Shown here: positions 31,239 through 39,062 of the stretch, piece by piece
Position numbering within the stretch: position 1 is the stretch's first letter
Layout of the letters: each line of letters opens with the position of its first letter
DNA from: Thermohalobaculum sp039178805
GTDB taxonomy: Bacteria > Pseudomonadota > Alphaproteobacteria > Rhodobacterales > Rhodobacteraceae
Length of the DNA stretch: 42,026 nt
Assembly: GCA_039178805.1 (NCBI GenBank)
Contig: JBCDFC010000009.1
Location: forward strand, 1 to 42,026
Direction of reading: 5' to 3'
The notes under the pieces: generated by a model
Told to the model about the DNA's origin: nothing
Databases searched by the model: none
Seen by the model: only the letters and a program-made list of their open reading frames with translations
Position numbers and translations under genes: made by a program

Positions 31239-32560
31239 GCACACCTCTGAATTGGCCTGAGGGTCCTATCCTTCTCAAGAACGTCCATGGGCCATGGACG
31301 GCCCTGCCGCCATCCATGGCCGAGGGGGGGCGCGATGGCCTCGTCCCCACTGCCATTGCCCTCCGCGACGGCGCCATTGCCGAGCCGCGGGGCGACGAGA
31401 CGGTGCTGGATCTCGCGGGCGCTGTGGCGCTCCCCGCTTTCGTCGACTGCCACACCCATCTCGACAAGGGCCATATCTGGCACCGCCAGCCAAACCCTGA
31501 TGGCACCTTCCAAGGCGCGCTCGAGGCCGTGCGCGGGGATCGCGGCGCGAACTGGACCGGCGCGGATGTCGCCACCCGCATGGGCTTCGGGCTCGAGGCC
31601 GCCTACGCGCGCGGCACCGTCGCCGTCCGCACCCATCTCGACAGCGGCGACCACCGCACCGAAAGCTCCTGGAACGCCTTTGCCGAGGCGCGCGAGGCCT
31701 GGGCCGGGCGCATCACCCTTCAGGCCGCCTGCCTCACCATCCTCGACGAGGTCGAAAGCGACGCCTACTGCGCCATGGCCGATCTCGTCGCCCGCCACCG
31801 GGGCGTCCTCGGCGCCGTCACCTACCCGATGCCGGACCTGCCCCGGCGGCTCGACACCTTCTTCCGCCTCGCAGCCGAGCGCGGCCTCGACACCGATTTC
31901 CACGCCGACGAAAGCCTCGATCCTGCAAGCGACACGCTCCGCCTCATCGCCGAGGCGAAGATCCGCAACGGGTTCGAGGGCCGCGTCCTCTGCGGCCATT
32001 GCTGCACGCTATCGGTCATGGCCGAGGCCGCCGCCGACCGGACCATGGACGCCGTCGCCGAGGCCGGCCTCGACATCGTGTCGCTGCCCATGTGCAACAT
32101 GTACCTGCAGGACCGGCACGCGGGCCGCACCCCCCGCTATCGCGGCGTGACCCTCGTGCACGAGCTCAAGGCCCGCGGCGTCAACGTCTCCTTCGCCTCC
32201 GACAACACTCGCGACCCGTTCTACGCCTATGGCGATCTGGACATGGCCGAGGTCATGCGAGAGGCGACGCGCATCGCCCATCTCGACCACCCGGTTGCCG
32301 ACTGGCCCGCAAGCTTCGCCCGGAACCCCGCCCGCGCCATGGGTCTATCCGCCGAGATGAACATAGGATCCCTTACCCCCGGCGCCCCGGCGGATCTCGT
32401 GATCTTCCCCGGCGCGCGGAGTTGGACCGAGCTCAATGCCCGCCCGCATACCGACCGCCTGGTGATCCGTGGCGGCCGTCCCCTCACCGCCACGCCCCCG
32501 GCCTATGACCGGCTCGACCCACTGTTTGAGACCCCGCGCCCCTTGTCGGAGACCGCATGA
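31235..32560 (+). CDS. Cytosine-deaminase-like amidohydrolase, substrate unknown
   Basis: 441 residues of the amidohydrolase superfamily, CodA-like subgroup. Metal ligands expected from the family are visible: HTHLDKGH (73-80), FHADESLDP (about 225), GHCCTL (about 254) and the Asp of ASDNTRDPFY (about 322). That set and the LDKGHIW context match cytosine deaminase rather than dihydropyrimidinase or 8-oxoguanine deaminase. CodA-like proteins deaminate cytosine, isocytosine, creatinine or other N-heterocycles, so the true substrate is open. Overlaps with the permease (4 bp) and the oxidase (4 bp) tie it to uptake and oxidation of the same molecule. Confidence 0.88.
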   Translation: MSTPLNWPEGPILLKNVHGPWTALPPSMAEGGRDGLVPTAIALRDGAIAEPRGDETVLDLAGAVALPAFVDCHTHLDKGHIWHRQPNPDGTFQGALEAVRGDRGANWTGADVATRMGFGLEAAYARGTVAVRTHLDSGDHRTESSWNAFAEAREAWAGRITLQAACLTILDEVESDAYCAMADLVARHRGVLGAVTYPMPDLPRRLDTFFRLAAERGLDTDFHADESLDPASDTLRLIAEAKIRNGFEGRVLCGHCCTLSVMAEAAADRTMDAVAEAGLDIVSLPMCNMYLQDRHAGRTPRYRGVTLVHELKARGVNVSFASDNTRDPFYAYGDLDMAEVMREATRIAHLDHPVADWPASFARNPARAMGLSAEMNIGSLTPGAPADLVIFPGARSWTELNARPHTDRLVIRGGRPLTATPPAYDRLDPLFETPRPLSETA

Positions 32561-33981
32561 CCGAGACCGCCACGCCATCACAGGTCAATCCTCAGCAGAT
32601 CGACGCCGCCAAGGCCGCGCTCGCCCATCTCGACCTCGACGACCACCCCAAGACGGTGAAGCAGAAAAGCCGCGACTTCTTCTGGTACTCCCCCGTCCTC
32701 AAGGCGCGGCTCGACCATCTGACCGCCGATTTCGTCGTCGCCCCCCGCAGCGTCGAGGAGGTCGTCGAGGTCATGCGCGTGGCCTATGCCCACGATATCC
32801 CTGTCACGACCCGCGGCGCCGGGACGGGCAATTACGGCCAGGCCATGCCGCTCTCGGGCGGCATCGTGCTCCACATGAAGCATCTCACCCGCGTGCTCGA
32901 CCTCGCGCCCGGTCGGATCCTCGCGGAAAGCGGCATCATCCTCGCCGATCTCGACCGCCACACCCGCGACGAGACGGGACAGGAGCTTCGCATCCACCCC
33001 TCGACCCACGGCACCGCATCCCTCGGCGGCTTCATCGCCGGTGGCTCGGGCGGCGTCGGCTCGATCCGCTGGGGTGGCCTCCGCGCCACCGGCAACATCC
33101 TCAGCCTCAAGCTCGTCACCTGCGAGGCCGAGCCGCGCGTCCTCACCCTAACCGGCGACGACATCCAGAAGGCCAACCACGCCTATGGCGTCAACGGCGC
33201 CATCGTCGAGGTCGGCATGCCGCTCGCCCCGGCCTATGACTGGGTCGACGTGATCATCGGCTTTGACGATGTGATCGAGGCGACGCGCCGCGCCATGGCC
33301 CTCGCGAGCGAAGACGCGATCCTCCTCAAACAGCTCTGCACCGTGGCCGATCCCGTCCCCTCGCAATACTTCCGCCGCCACGCGAAGTATCTGCCGGCGG
33401 GCAAATCCGTCCTCATCGCCATGGTCGCTTCGCACAGCCTCGACGCCCTCCTGACCATCGCGGCGCGGTGGCCGGGGGCCGAGATCCTTTATAACGCCGC
33501 CAAGGATGACAGCACCGGGCTGCCGCCCGCCTTTGAGCTCGGCTGGAACCACACGACGCTCCGCGCGCTCCGCGTGGACCCCTCGATCACCTATCTGCAG
33601 ACGGCCTATATGGGTGCCGACCCGCTGGCCTCGATGGCGAAGATGCACGCGATGTTCGGCGACGAGGTCCCGATCCATACCGAGATCACCCGCTTCGACG
33701 GCGGCACACAGCTCTCGGGCCTGCCGCTCGTCCGCTTCACGACCGAGGAGCGCCTCGACGAGATCATCGCCCTCCACGAAGCCAACGACTGCCCGATCTT
33801 CAACCCCCACCGCTACACGCTGGAGGAAGGGGGCATGAAAGAGACTGACCCCGTCCAACTCGCCTTCAAACGCGAATGCGACCCGAAGGGCCTCCTAAAC
33901 CCCGGCAAAATGATCGCCTGGGACGACCCCAACTGGGACTTCACCACCCAGCGCTTCTACACCTACGCCGGCCAGCGCTGA
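32557..33981 (+). CDS. FAD-linked oxidase (GlcD/PCMH type) of unknown substrate
   Basis: 474 residues. The PCMH-type FAD domain (about 55-225) has VTTRGAGTGNYGQ (83-95) and GGFIAGGSGGVGSIRWGG (about 151-168). The C-terminal domain ends FKRECDPKGLLNPGKMIAW, the normal end of GlcD/D-lactate-dehydrogenase-like enzymes. Family members oxidise 2-hydroxy acids or alcohols. I see neither a His-linked nor a Cys-linked flavin motif with certainty. It overlaps the CodA-like amidohydrolase and lies in a purine-degradation region that lacks an obvious urate oxidase, which makes its substrate an interesting question. A role on a 2-hydroxy acid produced downstream (for example from ureidoglycolate) is equally possible. 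Confidence 0.87.
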   Translation: MTETATPSQVNPQQIDAAKAALAHLDLDDHPKTVKQKSRDFFWYSPVLKARLDHLTADFVVAPRSVEEVVEVMRVAYAHDIPVTTRGAGTGNYGQAMPLSGGIVLHMKHLTRVLDLAPGRILAESGIILADLDRHTRDETGQELRIHPSTHGTASLGGFIAGGSGGVGSIRWGGLRATGNILSLKLVTCEAEPRVLTLTGDDIQKANHAYGVNGAIVEVGMPLAPAYDWVDVIIGFDDVIEATRRAMALASEDAILLKQLCTVADPVPSQYFRRHAKYLPAGKSVLIAMVASHSLDALLTIAARWPGAEILYNAAKDDSTGLPPAFELGWNHTTLRALRVDPSITYLQTAYMGADPLASMAKMHAMFGDEVPIHTEITRFDGGTQLSGLPLVRFTTEERLDEIIALHEANDCPIFNPHRYTLEEGGMKETDPVQLAFKRECDPKGLLNPGKMIAWDDPNWDFTTQRFYTYAGQR

Positions 33982-34014
33982 GGCAACCCCTCTTCAGCAT
34001 GTTCGCAGAGCCCG

Positions 34015-34087
34015 CGTCATTGCCGGGCCCGACCCAGCAATCCACTGCCAAGCAGCATGGATGCCCGGGTCAAGCCCGAGCATGACG
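34015..34087. repeat. Paired-palindrome intergenic element, copy 5
   Basis: CGTCATTGCCGGGCCCGACCC opens the unit and CGGGTCAAGCCCGAGCATGACG closes it in reverse-complement form. The right hairpin has stem ATGCCCGGG against CCCGAGCAT with one mismatch. Confidence 0.7.
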
Positions 34088-34185
34088 TCACACCAAAGTC
34101 GCGAAAACCCCAGCAACACGACTGTCACTGCCGGTCCCGACCCCGCGATGCCCTGGCCCATCCGAGACCAAGTCCATCCAGCCGG

Positions 34186-34279
34186 GTCATCCCCGGGCTA
34201 GACCCGGGGATCCAGGGGGCCGATGTAAAGCAAATGCTTGTTGGCAGGCTGGATCGCCGGATCAAGTCCGACAATGACG
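34186..34279. repeat. Paired-palindrome intergenic element, copy 6
   Basis: The left hairpin ATCCCCGGG / CCCGGGGAT is perfect with loop CTAGA. The right hairpin, around GATCGCCGGATCAAGTCCGACAAT, is degenerate. Spacing of the hairpins matches copy 4. Confidence 0.75.
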
Positions 34280-34303
34280 GAGCCTAGCCTTCCGGTCAGT
34301 GCG

Positions 34304-35656
34304 CTAGCGACTGAGCCTGGCGACGCTCTTCGCGACGCTGCCACTGATAGCACTGTGCTCGAGCCCGGTGAGCCGCCCCTCGGCGACCACGGCGCGCCCC
34401 TCGACGTACAGGGCCTTTGGGGTGAACGGGCCTGAGAGGACGAGGCCCGCGACCGGGTCCCAAAGGCCGGCGGCGGGCAGGGTGCTCATGTCCCAGAGGG
34501 CGAAGTCGGCGCGTTTGCCGGGCTCTAGGCTGCCGAGATCGTGGCGGCCGAGCACCGCCGCGCCGCCGCGCGTTGCGACCTCCAGCGCCTCGCGCGCCGT
34601 GAACGCGTCCGCACCCCGCGCGACGCGCTGCAACAGCATCGCCTGGCGCGCCTCCAGCAAGAGATGCGCCGCGTCGTTCGAGGCGGAGCCATCCACCCCC
34701 AGCCCCACTTTCACGCCCGCATCCACCAGCGCGCGGAGCGGCGCGATCCCGCTCCCCAACCGGCAGTTCGAGGACGGGCAATGCGCAACCCCCGTCCGCG
34801 TCCGCGCGAAAAGGTCGATCTCGCCCGCATCGAGCTTCACGCAATGCGCATGCCAAACATCGTCGCCGGTCCAGCCCAGCTCCTCGGCATATTGCCCGGG
34901 CCGGCAGCCGTAATGCGCAAGGCTGTAGGCGACATCCTCGTCGTTCTCGGCGAGATGGGTGTGCAGCATCACCCCCTTCTCCCGCGCCAGCACCGCCGCA
35001 TCGCGCATCAGGCCCGTGCTGACCGTGAAGGGCGAGCAGGGCGCCAGCGCCACCCGCACCATCGCGCCGGGGTTTGGGTCGTGAAAGGCCGCCACCACGC
35101 GCTCCATATCGCGCAGGATCGCGGGCTCCTCCTCGGTCAGGAAATCCGGCGGCAGCCCGCCCTGGCTCTCCCCGATGCTCATGGCACCGCGCGTGGCGTG
35201 AAACCGGATGCCGACCCGCCCCGCCGCTTCGATCGAATGGTCGAGCCGCGCGCCATTCGGGAAGATGTACTGGTGATCCGAGGCGCAGGTGCAGCCCGAA
35301 AGCGCGAGCTCCGCGAGCCCCAGCGTCACGGCCGCCTGGATGTCCTCGGGCCCCATCCGCGCGAAGATCGGGTAGAGCGATTTGAGCCAGCCGAAGAGGA
35401 GCGCATCCTGCCCGCCCGGAACCGCGCGGACGAGCGACTGGAACAAGTGATGATGCGTGTTCACGAGGCCCGGCGTGACGACGGAGCCTGCAGCCTCCAC
35501 CACCGCGTCCGCCGGCGCGCGCTCCCCGGGCTCTCCAGGCGCGCCCACGGCCACCACCGCCCCGTCCTCGGCCCGCAGCCAGCCGCCCGCGATCTCGCGC
35601 CGGGCACCGTCCATGGTGACGAGCACATCGGCGCCGCGGAGGAGCAGCGACGCCAT
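34304..35656 (-). CDS. 8-oxoguanine deaminase
   Basis: 450 residues of the amidohydrolase superfamily. Metal-binding HxH is H68/H70 in VNTHHHLFQSLVRAVP, followed by SGCTCASDHQYIFP, HTHLAENDEDVAYSLAHYG, WHAHCVKLD and GLGVDGSASNDAAHLL. This set, in particular NTHHHLFQSLTRA-like text with HLAENDED, fits 8-oxoguanine deaminase, which turns 8-oxoguanine into urate. It is last in the leftward operon with allA, allE and puuE-uraD, and its ATG overlaps the allA stop (ATGA). It feeds urate into the pathway independently of xanthine dehydrogenase. Guanine deaminase is the main alternative; the operon favours 8-oxoguanine. Confidence 0.9.
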   Translation of the reverse strand: MASLLLRGADVLVTMDGARREIAGGWLRAEDGAVVAVGAPGEPGERAPADAVVEAAGSVVTPGLVNTHHHLFQSLVRAVPGGQDALLFGWLKSLYPIFARMGPEDIQAAVTLGLAELALSGCTCASDHQYIFPNGARLDHSIEAAGRVGIRFHATRGAMSIGESQGGLPPDFLTEEEPAILRDMERVVAAFHDPNPGAMVRVALAPCSPFTVSTGLMRDAAVLAREKGVMLHTHLAENDEDVAYSLAHYGCRPGQYAEELGWTGDDVWHAHCVKLDAGEIDLFARTRTGVAHCPSSNCRLGSGIAPLRALVDAGVKVGLGVDGSASNDAAHLLLEARQAMLLQRVARGADAFTAREALEVATRGGAAVLGRHDLGSLEPGKRADFALWDMSTLPAAGLWDPVAGLVLSGPFTPKALYVEGRAVVAEGRLTGLEHSAISGSVAKSVARLSR

Positions 35657-36144
35657 CAGCCCTCGCCCATGATCGTGTAGGGGGCGTCGAAGGTATGTTC
35701 CTCAAGGTTCGCGCCCGGCCCCGCCCGATCGACAACCCAGAAATCCGCGGCCCGCTCAAGCGGGGTCAGCACCCCATGCCAGACCCCGGCGAGCAGGTTC
35801 ACGCCAACGCCCGCGCCCGCCAGAAACGCCAACGGCGCGCCCGGCCGCCCGCCCGCATCCGGAGCCACCGTCACGAGCCAGGGATCGGGCCCCGCGGGCA
35901 GAAAAGCCTGGCTGCCATCGGGATGCCGCTCCATGAGGCCAAGCGCATAGGGCAGGCGCACGGGCTCCGAACGGAATAGCGAGATCTTCGCCCGCCCCCC
36001 GCCGAGAAAGGCGAGCCGCGCGAGATCGTCGTGCCGTTCGCAGCGCCCGGCATTGATCATGATCGGCGCCTCTCCCGGCACCAACACGTCGCCGAAAGGC
36101 GCGAAGGCCGCCGCCTCCAGCGGCCGGGCCCGGACCGTGCTCAC
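35656..36144 (-). CDS. allA: Ureidoglycolate lyase
   Basis: 162 residues from GTG 36144, which overlaps the TGA of the upstream gene (GTGA); the longer frame to 36258 is an artefact of readthrough. The family features are visible: ARPLEAAAFAPFGDVL, INAGRCERHDDLARL, ERHPDGSQAFLP and GVWHGVLTPLE with a terminal DFWVVDR. AllA splits (S)-ureidoglycolate into glyoxylate and urea in the cytoplasm. Flanking allE and 8-oxoguanine deaminase genes support the call. Confidence 0.92.
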   Translation of the reverse strand: MSTVRARPLEAAAFAPFGDVLVPGEAPIMINAGRCERHDDLARLAFLGGGRAKISLFRSEPVRLPYALGLMERHPDGSQAFLPAGPDPWLVTVAPDAGGRPGAPLAFLAGAGVGVNLLAGVWHGVLTPLERAADFWVVDRAGPGANLEEHTFDAPYTIMGEG

Positions 36145-37052
36145 CGCCCCCCCGAAAGATCGAGCGCCGGGTGGCGGTTGACGTCTTTGTAGAGGAGATA
36201 GCGGAACCGTCCCGGCCCCGCCGCATAGCAGGCCTGCGGGCAAAAGGCGCGGAGCCACATGAAATCCCCAGCCTCGACCTCGACCCAGTCCCGGTTCAGC
36301 CGATAGACGGCCTTGCCTTCCAGCACATAGAGGCCGTGTTCCATCACATGCGTCTCCTCGAACGGAATGACGCCGCCTGGCTCAAACGTCACGATCGTCA
36401 CGGCCATGTCGTGGCGCATGTCGTCGGGATCCATGAACCGGGTCGTGGCCCAACGATCCGTCCCCGGCATCGCCACGGGTGCGACCGCCGCTTCGTCCAG
36501 CGCGTAGAAATCCGGCGGTGACAGCCCTTCGGCATTCGTCCAACGCTTCCTGATCCAATGAAAGACCGCAGGCTCGTCGCCCGGATTAGTTAGGCTCCAA
36601 TGCGTCCAGGGCGGCAGATACGCGAAATGCCCGGGGCCGAGCGTATGATCCCGCCCATCCACATGGATCCGCACGGCGCCCGCGGTCACGAAGAGCGCCC
36701 CTTGCGACTGCCCATCCGGCTCACCAACGCCACAACCGCCGCCGGGCGCCACCTCCATCACATACTGCGCGAAGGTCTCCGCGAAGCCCGTCATCGGGCG
36801 CGCCAGGATCCAGGCCCGCGCGCCCTCCCAACCGGGAAACCGGCTGGTGACGATGTCCGTCATCACGCCGCGCGGGATCACTGCATAGGCCTCGGTGAAA
36901 ACAGCGCGCCCGGTATGAAGCGCCGCCTGATCCGGCAAGCCGCGCTCGGGCAGCGCGTAGGACGGGGACGGGCTCGGCGCTTCGGCCGACGGGGCCGGCG
37001 CCCGCGCCACCGGCGGGGCGAAGATCGAGGGCAGGCGCGGTCCGTCCGTCAT
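36141..37052 (-). CDS. allE: (S)-ureidoglycine aminohydrolase, bicupin
   Basis: 303 residues with two cupin domains (about 95-165 and 215-285). The second holds the manganese site: E233, H235 and H239 in FEETHVMEHGLYVLEG and Q273 in CPQACY. Their spacing equals that of the plant enzyme (Glu-x-His-x3-His, then Gln 34 residues on). It converts (S)-ureidoglycine to (S)-ureidoglycolate and ammonia. Such proteins are frequently misnamed allantoicase. The N-terminal 30 residues are Pro/Ala-rich and poorly conserved. It overlaps puuE-uraD by 4 bp and allA by 4 bp. Confidence 0.92.
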   Translation of the reverse strand: MTDGPRLPSIFAPPVARAPAPSAEAPSPSPSYALPERGLPDQAALHTGRAVFTEAYAVIPRGVMTDIVTSRFPGWEGARAWILARPMTGFAETFAQYVMEVAPGGGCGVGEPDGQSQGALFVTAGAVRIHVDGRDHTLGPGHFAYLPPWTHWSLTNPGDEPAVFHWIRKRWTNAEGLSPPDFYALDEAAVAPVAMPGTDRWATTRFMDPDDMRHDMAVTIVTFEPGGVIPFEETHVMEHGLYVLEGKAVYRLNRDWVEVEAGDFMWLRAFCPQACYAAGPGRFRYLLYKDVNRHPALDLSGGR

Positions 37053-38467
37053 GATGCCAAGATCTCCCTCAGCCGCATCAGCGCGATACGCTCCACCTCG
37101 GCGCAGGCGGTCGCGAACTCCACCTCCGCGATGTTCTCCATCCGCGCTTCGAAGGCGGCCAGGATCTCGGCCTTGCCACGCCCCTTCACCGCCATGATGA
37201 AGGGATGACCGAAGCGGGCGCGATAAGCCTCGTTCAGCGTGCCGAACCGCGCCCGCTCATCATCCGTCAACGCATCGAGCCCCGCGCCAGACTGCTCCGC
37301 CGCGCTTTCGGGCGTTAGCTGCCGTGCCGTGGCGAGCCTGCCTGCTAGATCCGGATGCGCGTCCAGCACCGCCCGCCGCCGCCCTGCATCGGCCAGCCTG
37401 AAACGGGTGCGGAGCGCTGCGTGCAGCCCTTCGACCGTGTCCATGGCGGGCCCGATCCCGAAATCCCAGGCCTCCTCCGCGATCCAGGCCGAATGCTCGA
37501 ACACTCCGCCGAAGGCCGCAACGAAGGCCGCCTTGTCCATGCCCGACGGCCGTACGGCGCGCGCCACAAAGGGATGCGTCGACGCCCAATGCTCCGCGAT
37601 CTCCAACCGCGTCGCCATCCAAACGCCCGAATGCCCCGCGACGTGGTCCAGGAACCGGTCGAGCGCCGCCGCCCGCCCGGGCCGCCCCGCCAACCGGCAG
37701 TGGAGCCCCACACTCATCATCGCAGGCCGCCCTGCCGCCCCCTCGGCATAAAGGCGGTCGAAGGTGCTCGTAAGATAGCTCTCGAACTCATCCGGCTCGT
37801 TGAACCCTGGGCTCACGCTGAACCGCATATCGTTCGCATCCAGCGTGTAGGGCACGACCAAAAGCGGGCCCGACGGCGTCTCGTGCCAATACGGCAACTC
37901 ATCCGCATAGCTGTCGGCGGCGTAGGCAAAGCCGCCGATCTCCCCCACCAGATCCACCGTCTCGGTCGAGCAGCGCCCCGTGTACCAGCCCCGCGGCGGC
38001 GCGCCCGTGATCGCGGTGTGGAGCGCAATAGCCGCCTCCATCTCCGCCTTCTCCGCCGCGCGGTCGTGATCGGCATAGTCGATCCAGCGCATGCCATGGC
38101 AGGCGAGCTCCCATCCCGCCGCCTGCATCGCGGCGACCTGCGCCGGCGCCCGCGCCATCGCGCTCGTCACGGCGAAGACCGTTACCGGCACGCCGCGCGC
38201 GGTCAGGATCTCATGCAGCCGCCAGAACCCCTTCCGTGCGCCGTATTCATAGATCGTCTCCATGTTCCAGTGCCGCTTGCCTGGCCAGGGTGCAGCCCCC
38301 GGGATCTCGGAGAGGAACGCTTCGGATTCCGCATCTCCATGGAGCAGGCAGCGCTCGCCCCCCTCCTCGAAGTTCAGCACCACCTGCAGCGCGATACGCG
38401 CCCCGTCGGGCCAGGCTGGATCCGGCGGGTGCTGCCCATGACCGAAGAGATCGCGCGGATAGGGCAT
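37049..38467 (-). CDS. puuE: Allantoinase PuuE fused to OHCU decarboxylase UraD
   Basis: 472 residues from ATG 38467 with GAGGAG upstream; the 17-residue longer frame lacks support. Residues 1-303 are PuuE, a polysaccharide-deacetylase (NodB)-fold allantoinase, with HWNMETIYEYGARKG, WELACHGMRWIDY and RGWYTGRCSTETVDLV. Residues 308-472 are UraD, with the likely catalytic His325 in VFEHSAWIAEEAW, HPDLAG (371-376) and HPFIMAVKGRGK (421-432). UraD makes (S)-allantoin from OHCU and PuuE opens it to allantoate. Two consecutive steps are thus in one protein, in reverse order of sequence. The junction near residue 305 has no long linker. It is the first gene of the leftward operon, divergent from uraH. 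Confidence 0.93.
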   Translation of the reverse strand: MPYPRDLFGHGQHPPDPAWPDGARIALQVVLNFEEGGERCLLHGDAESEAFLSEIPGAAPWPGKRHWNMETIYEYGARKGFWRLHEILTARGVPVTVFAVTSAMARAPAQVAAMQAAGWELACHGMRWIDYADHDRAAEKAEMEAAIALHTAITGAPPRGWYTGRCSTETVDLVGEIGGFAYAADSYADELPYWHETPSGPLLVVPYTLDANDMRFSVSPGFNEPDEFESYLTSTFDRLYAEGAAGRPAMMSVGLHCRLAGRPGRAAALDRFLDHVAGHSGVWMATRLEIAEHWASTHPFVARAVRPSGMDKAAFVAAFGGVFEHSAWIAEEAWDFGIGPAMDTVEGLHAALRTRFRLADAGRRRAVLDAHPDLAGRLATARQLTPESAAEQSGAGLDALTDDERARFGTLNEAYRARFGHPFIMAVKGRGKAEILAAFEARMENIAEVEFATACAEVERIALMRLREILAS

Positions 38468-38549
38468 CTGGGCTCCTCTGAGCTGCTCGGGGAGGTCCTG
38501 TCGGCAAAGCCGCGCCAACTGGGCGCGGGCCCTGAGTTTCCGAAAAGCC

Positions 38550-38589
38550 TTGCAGCGAAAGCAAGCGGTAATGCATCGTTTCGCTGCAA
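38550..38589. promoter_or_regulatory. Long inverted repeat between divergent purine operons, likely operator
   Basis: TTGCAGCGAAA (38550-38560) and TTTCGCTGCAA (38579-38589) form a perfect 11-bp inverted repeat with an 18-bp spacer. It lies 83 bp from the puuE-uraD start and about 100 bp from the uraH start, where a shared regulator of both operons would bind. The regulator family is not known; a dimeric factor such as LysR-, GntR- or RpiR-type would fit. Confidence 0.55.
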
Positions 38590-38621
38590 CGCGGCAGCAT
38601 TCTCCATGCCCGGTTGCCCAA

Positions 38622-38654
38622 TGGATGCCCAGTGGACGCCTAGTGGATGCCTAA
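38622..38654. repeat. Three-copy 11-bp tandem repeat upstream of uraH
   Basis: Units TGGATGCCCAG, TGGACGCCTAG and TGGATGCCTAA, with a weaker partial unit (TTGCCCAA) before them. The period of 11 bp matches that at 5436 and 26030. It ends 36 bp before the uraH start, so it may overlap the promoter or leader. Confidence 0.7.
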
Positions 38655-38690
38655 GGCGGCTGCCCCAGGCGGAGCCCCAGGAGACGCGCG

Positions 38691-39062
38691 ATGGCCGAAA
38701 AGATCGGCACCGGCCGCCTGACAACCCATGTCCTCGACACGGGCCTCGGTCGGCCGGCCGCGGGGCTCTCGCTCTCGCTTTGGCGCTTCGATGCGGAGGG
38801 CGATGCGGAATGCATCCTGCGCACCGAGACGAATGCCGACGGCCGGACCGATGCGCCGCTCCTCGACGGCGACGCCTTCGAGACCGGCGCCTATGAGATC
38901 GTGTTCGAGGCAGGCGCCTATCTCGCGGCCTCCGGCGCTACTGTAAGCGATCCGCCCTTCCTCGACGACGTGCCGATCCGCTTCGCCATGGCCGAGGAGG
39001 CGCATTACCACGTGCCGCTCCTCCTCTCCGCCCATGGCTACAGCACCTATCGGGGCTCATGA
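38691..39062 (+). CDS. uraH: 5-hydroxyisourate hydrolase (transthyretin-like)
   Basis: 123 residues, the standard length. The family hallmarks are present: N-terminal LTTHVLDTGLGRPAAG (H13), TNADGRTD with R52, FLDDVPIRF, HYHVPLLLS (H107) and the C-terminal YRGS tetrapeptide. It hydrolyses 5-hydroxyisourate to OHCU. No signal peptide. The stop overlaps the xdhA start by 4 bp, so it is the first gene of the xdh operon, divergent from the PuuE-UraD operon that carries the next step. The ribosome site is CAGGAG. Confidence 0.95.
   Translation: MAEKIGTGRLTTHVLDTGLGRPAAGLSLSLWRFDAEGDAECILRTETNADGRTDAPLLDGDAFETGAYEIVFEAGAYLAASGATVSDPPFLDDVPIRFAMAEEAHYHVPLLLSAHGYSTYRGS

Larger units (their letters stand above)
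33982..34303. other. Convergent gap with two palindromic elements
   Basis: 322 bp between the ends of the FAD oxidase and 8-oxoguanine deaminase genes. It holds paired-palindrome copies at 34015-34087 and 34186-34279, plus a degenerate palindromic trace near 34129-34155. They probably end transcription from both sides. No gene. Confidence 0.65.

Noticed and set aside
32557..33981. Naming the FAD oxidase as urate oxidase or D-lactate dehydrogenase
   Set aside because: Only the fold is supported; nothing in the sequence fixes the substrate, and a conventional urate oxidase may lie outside the window.
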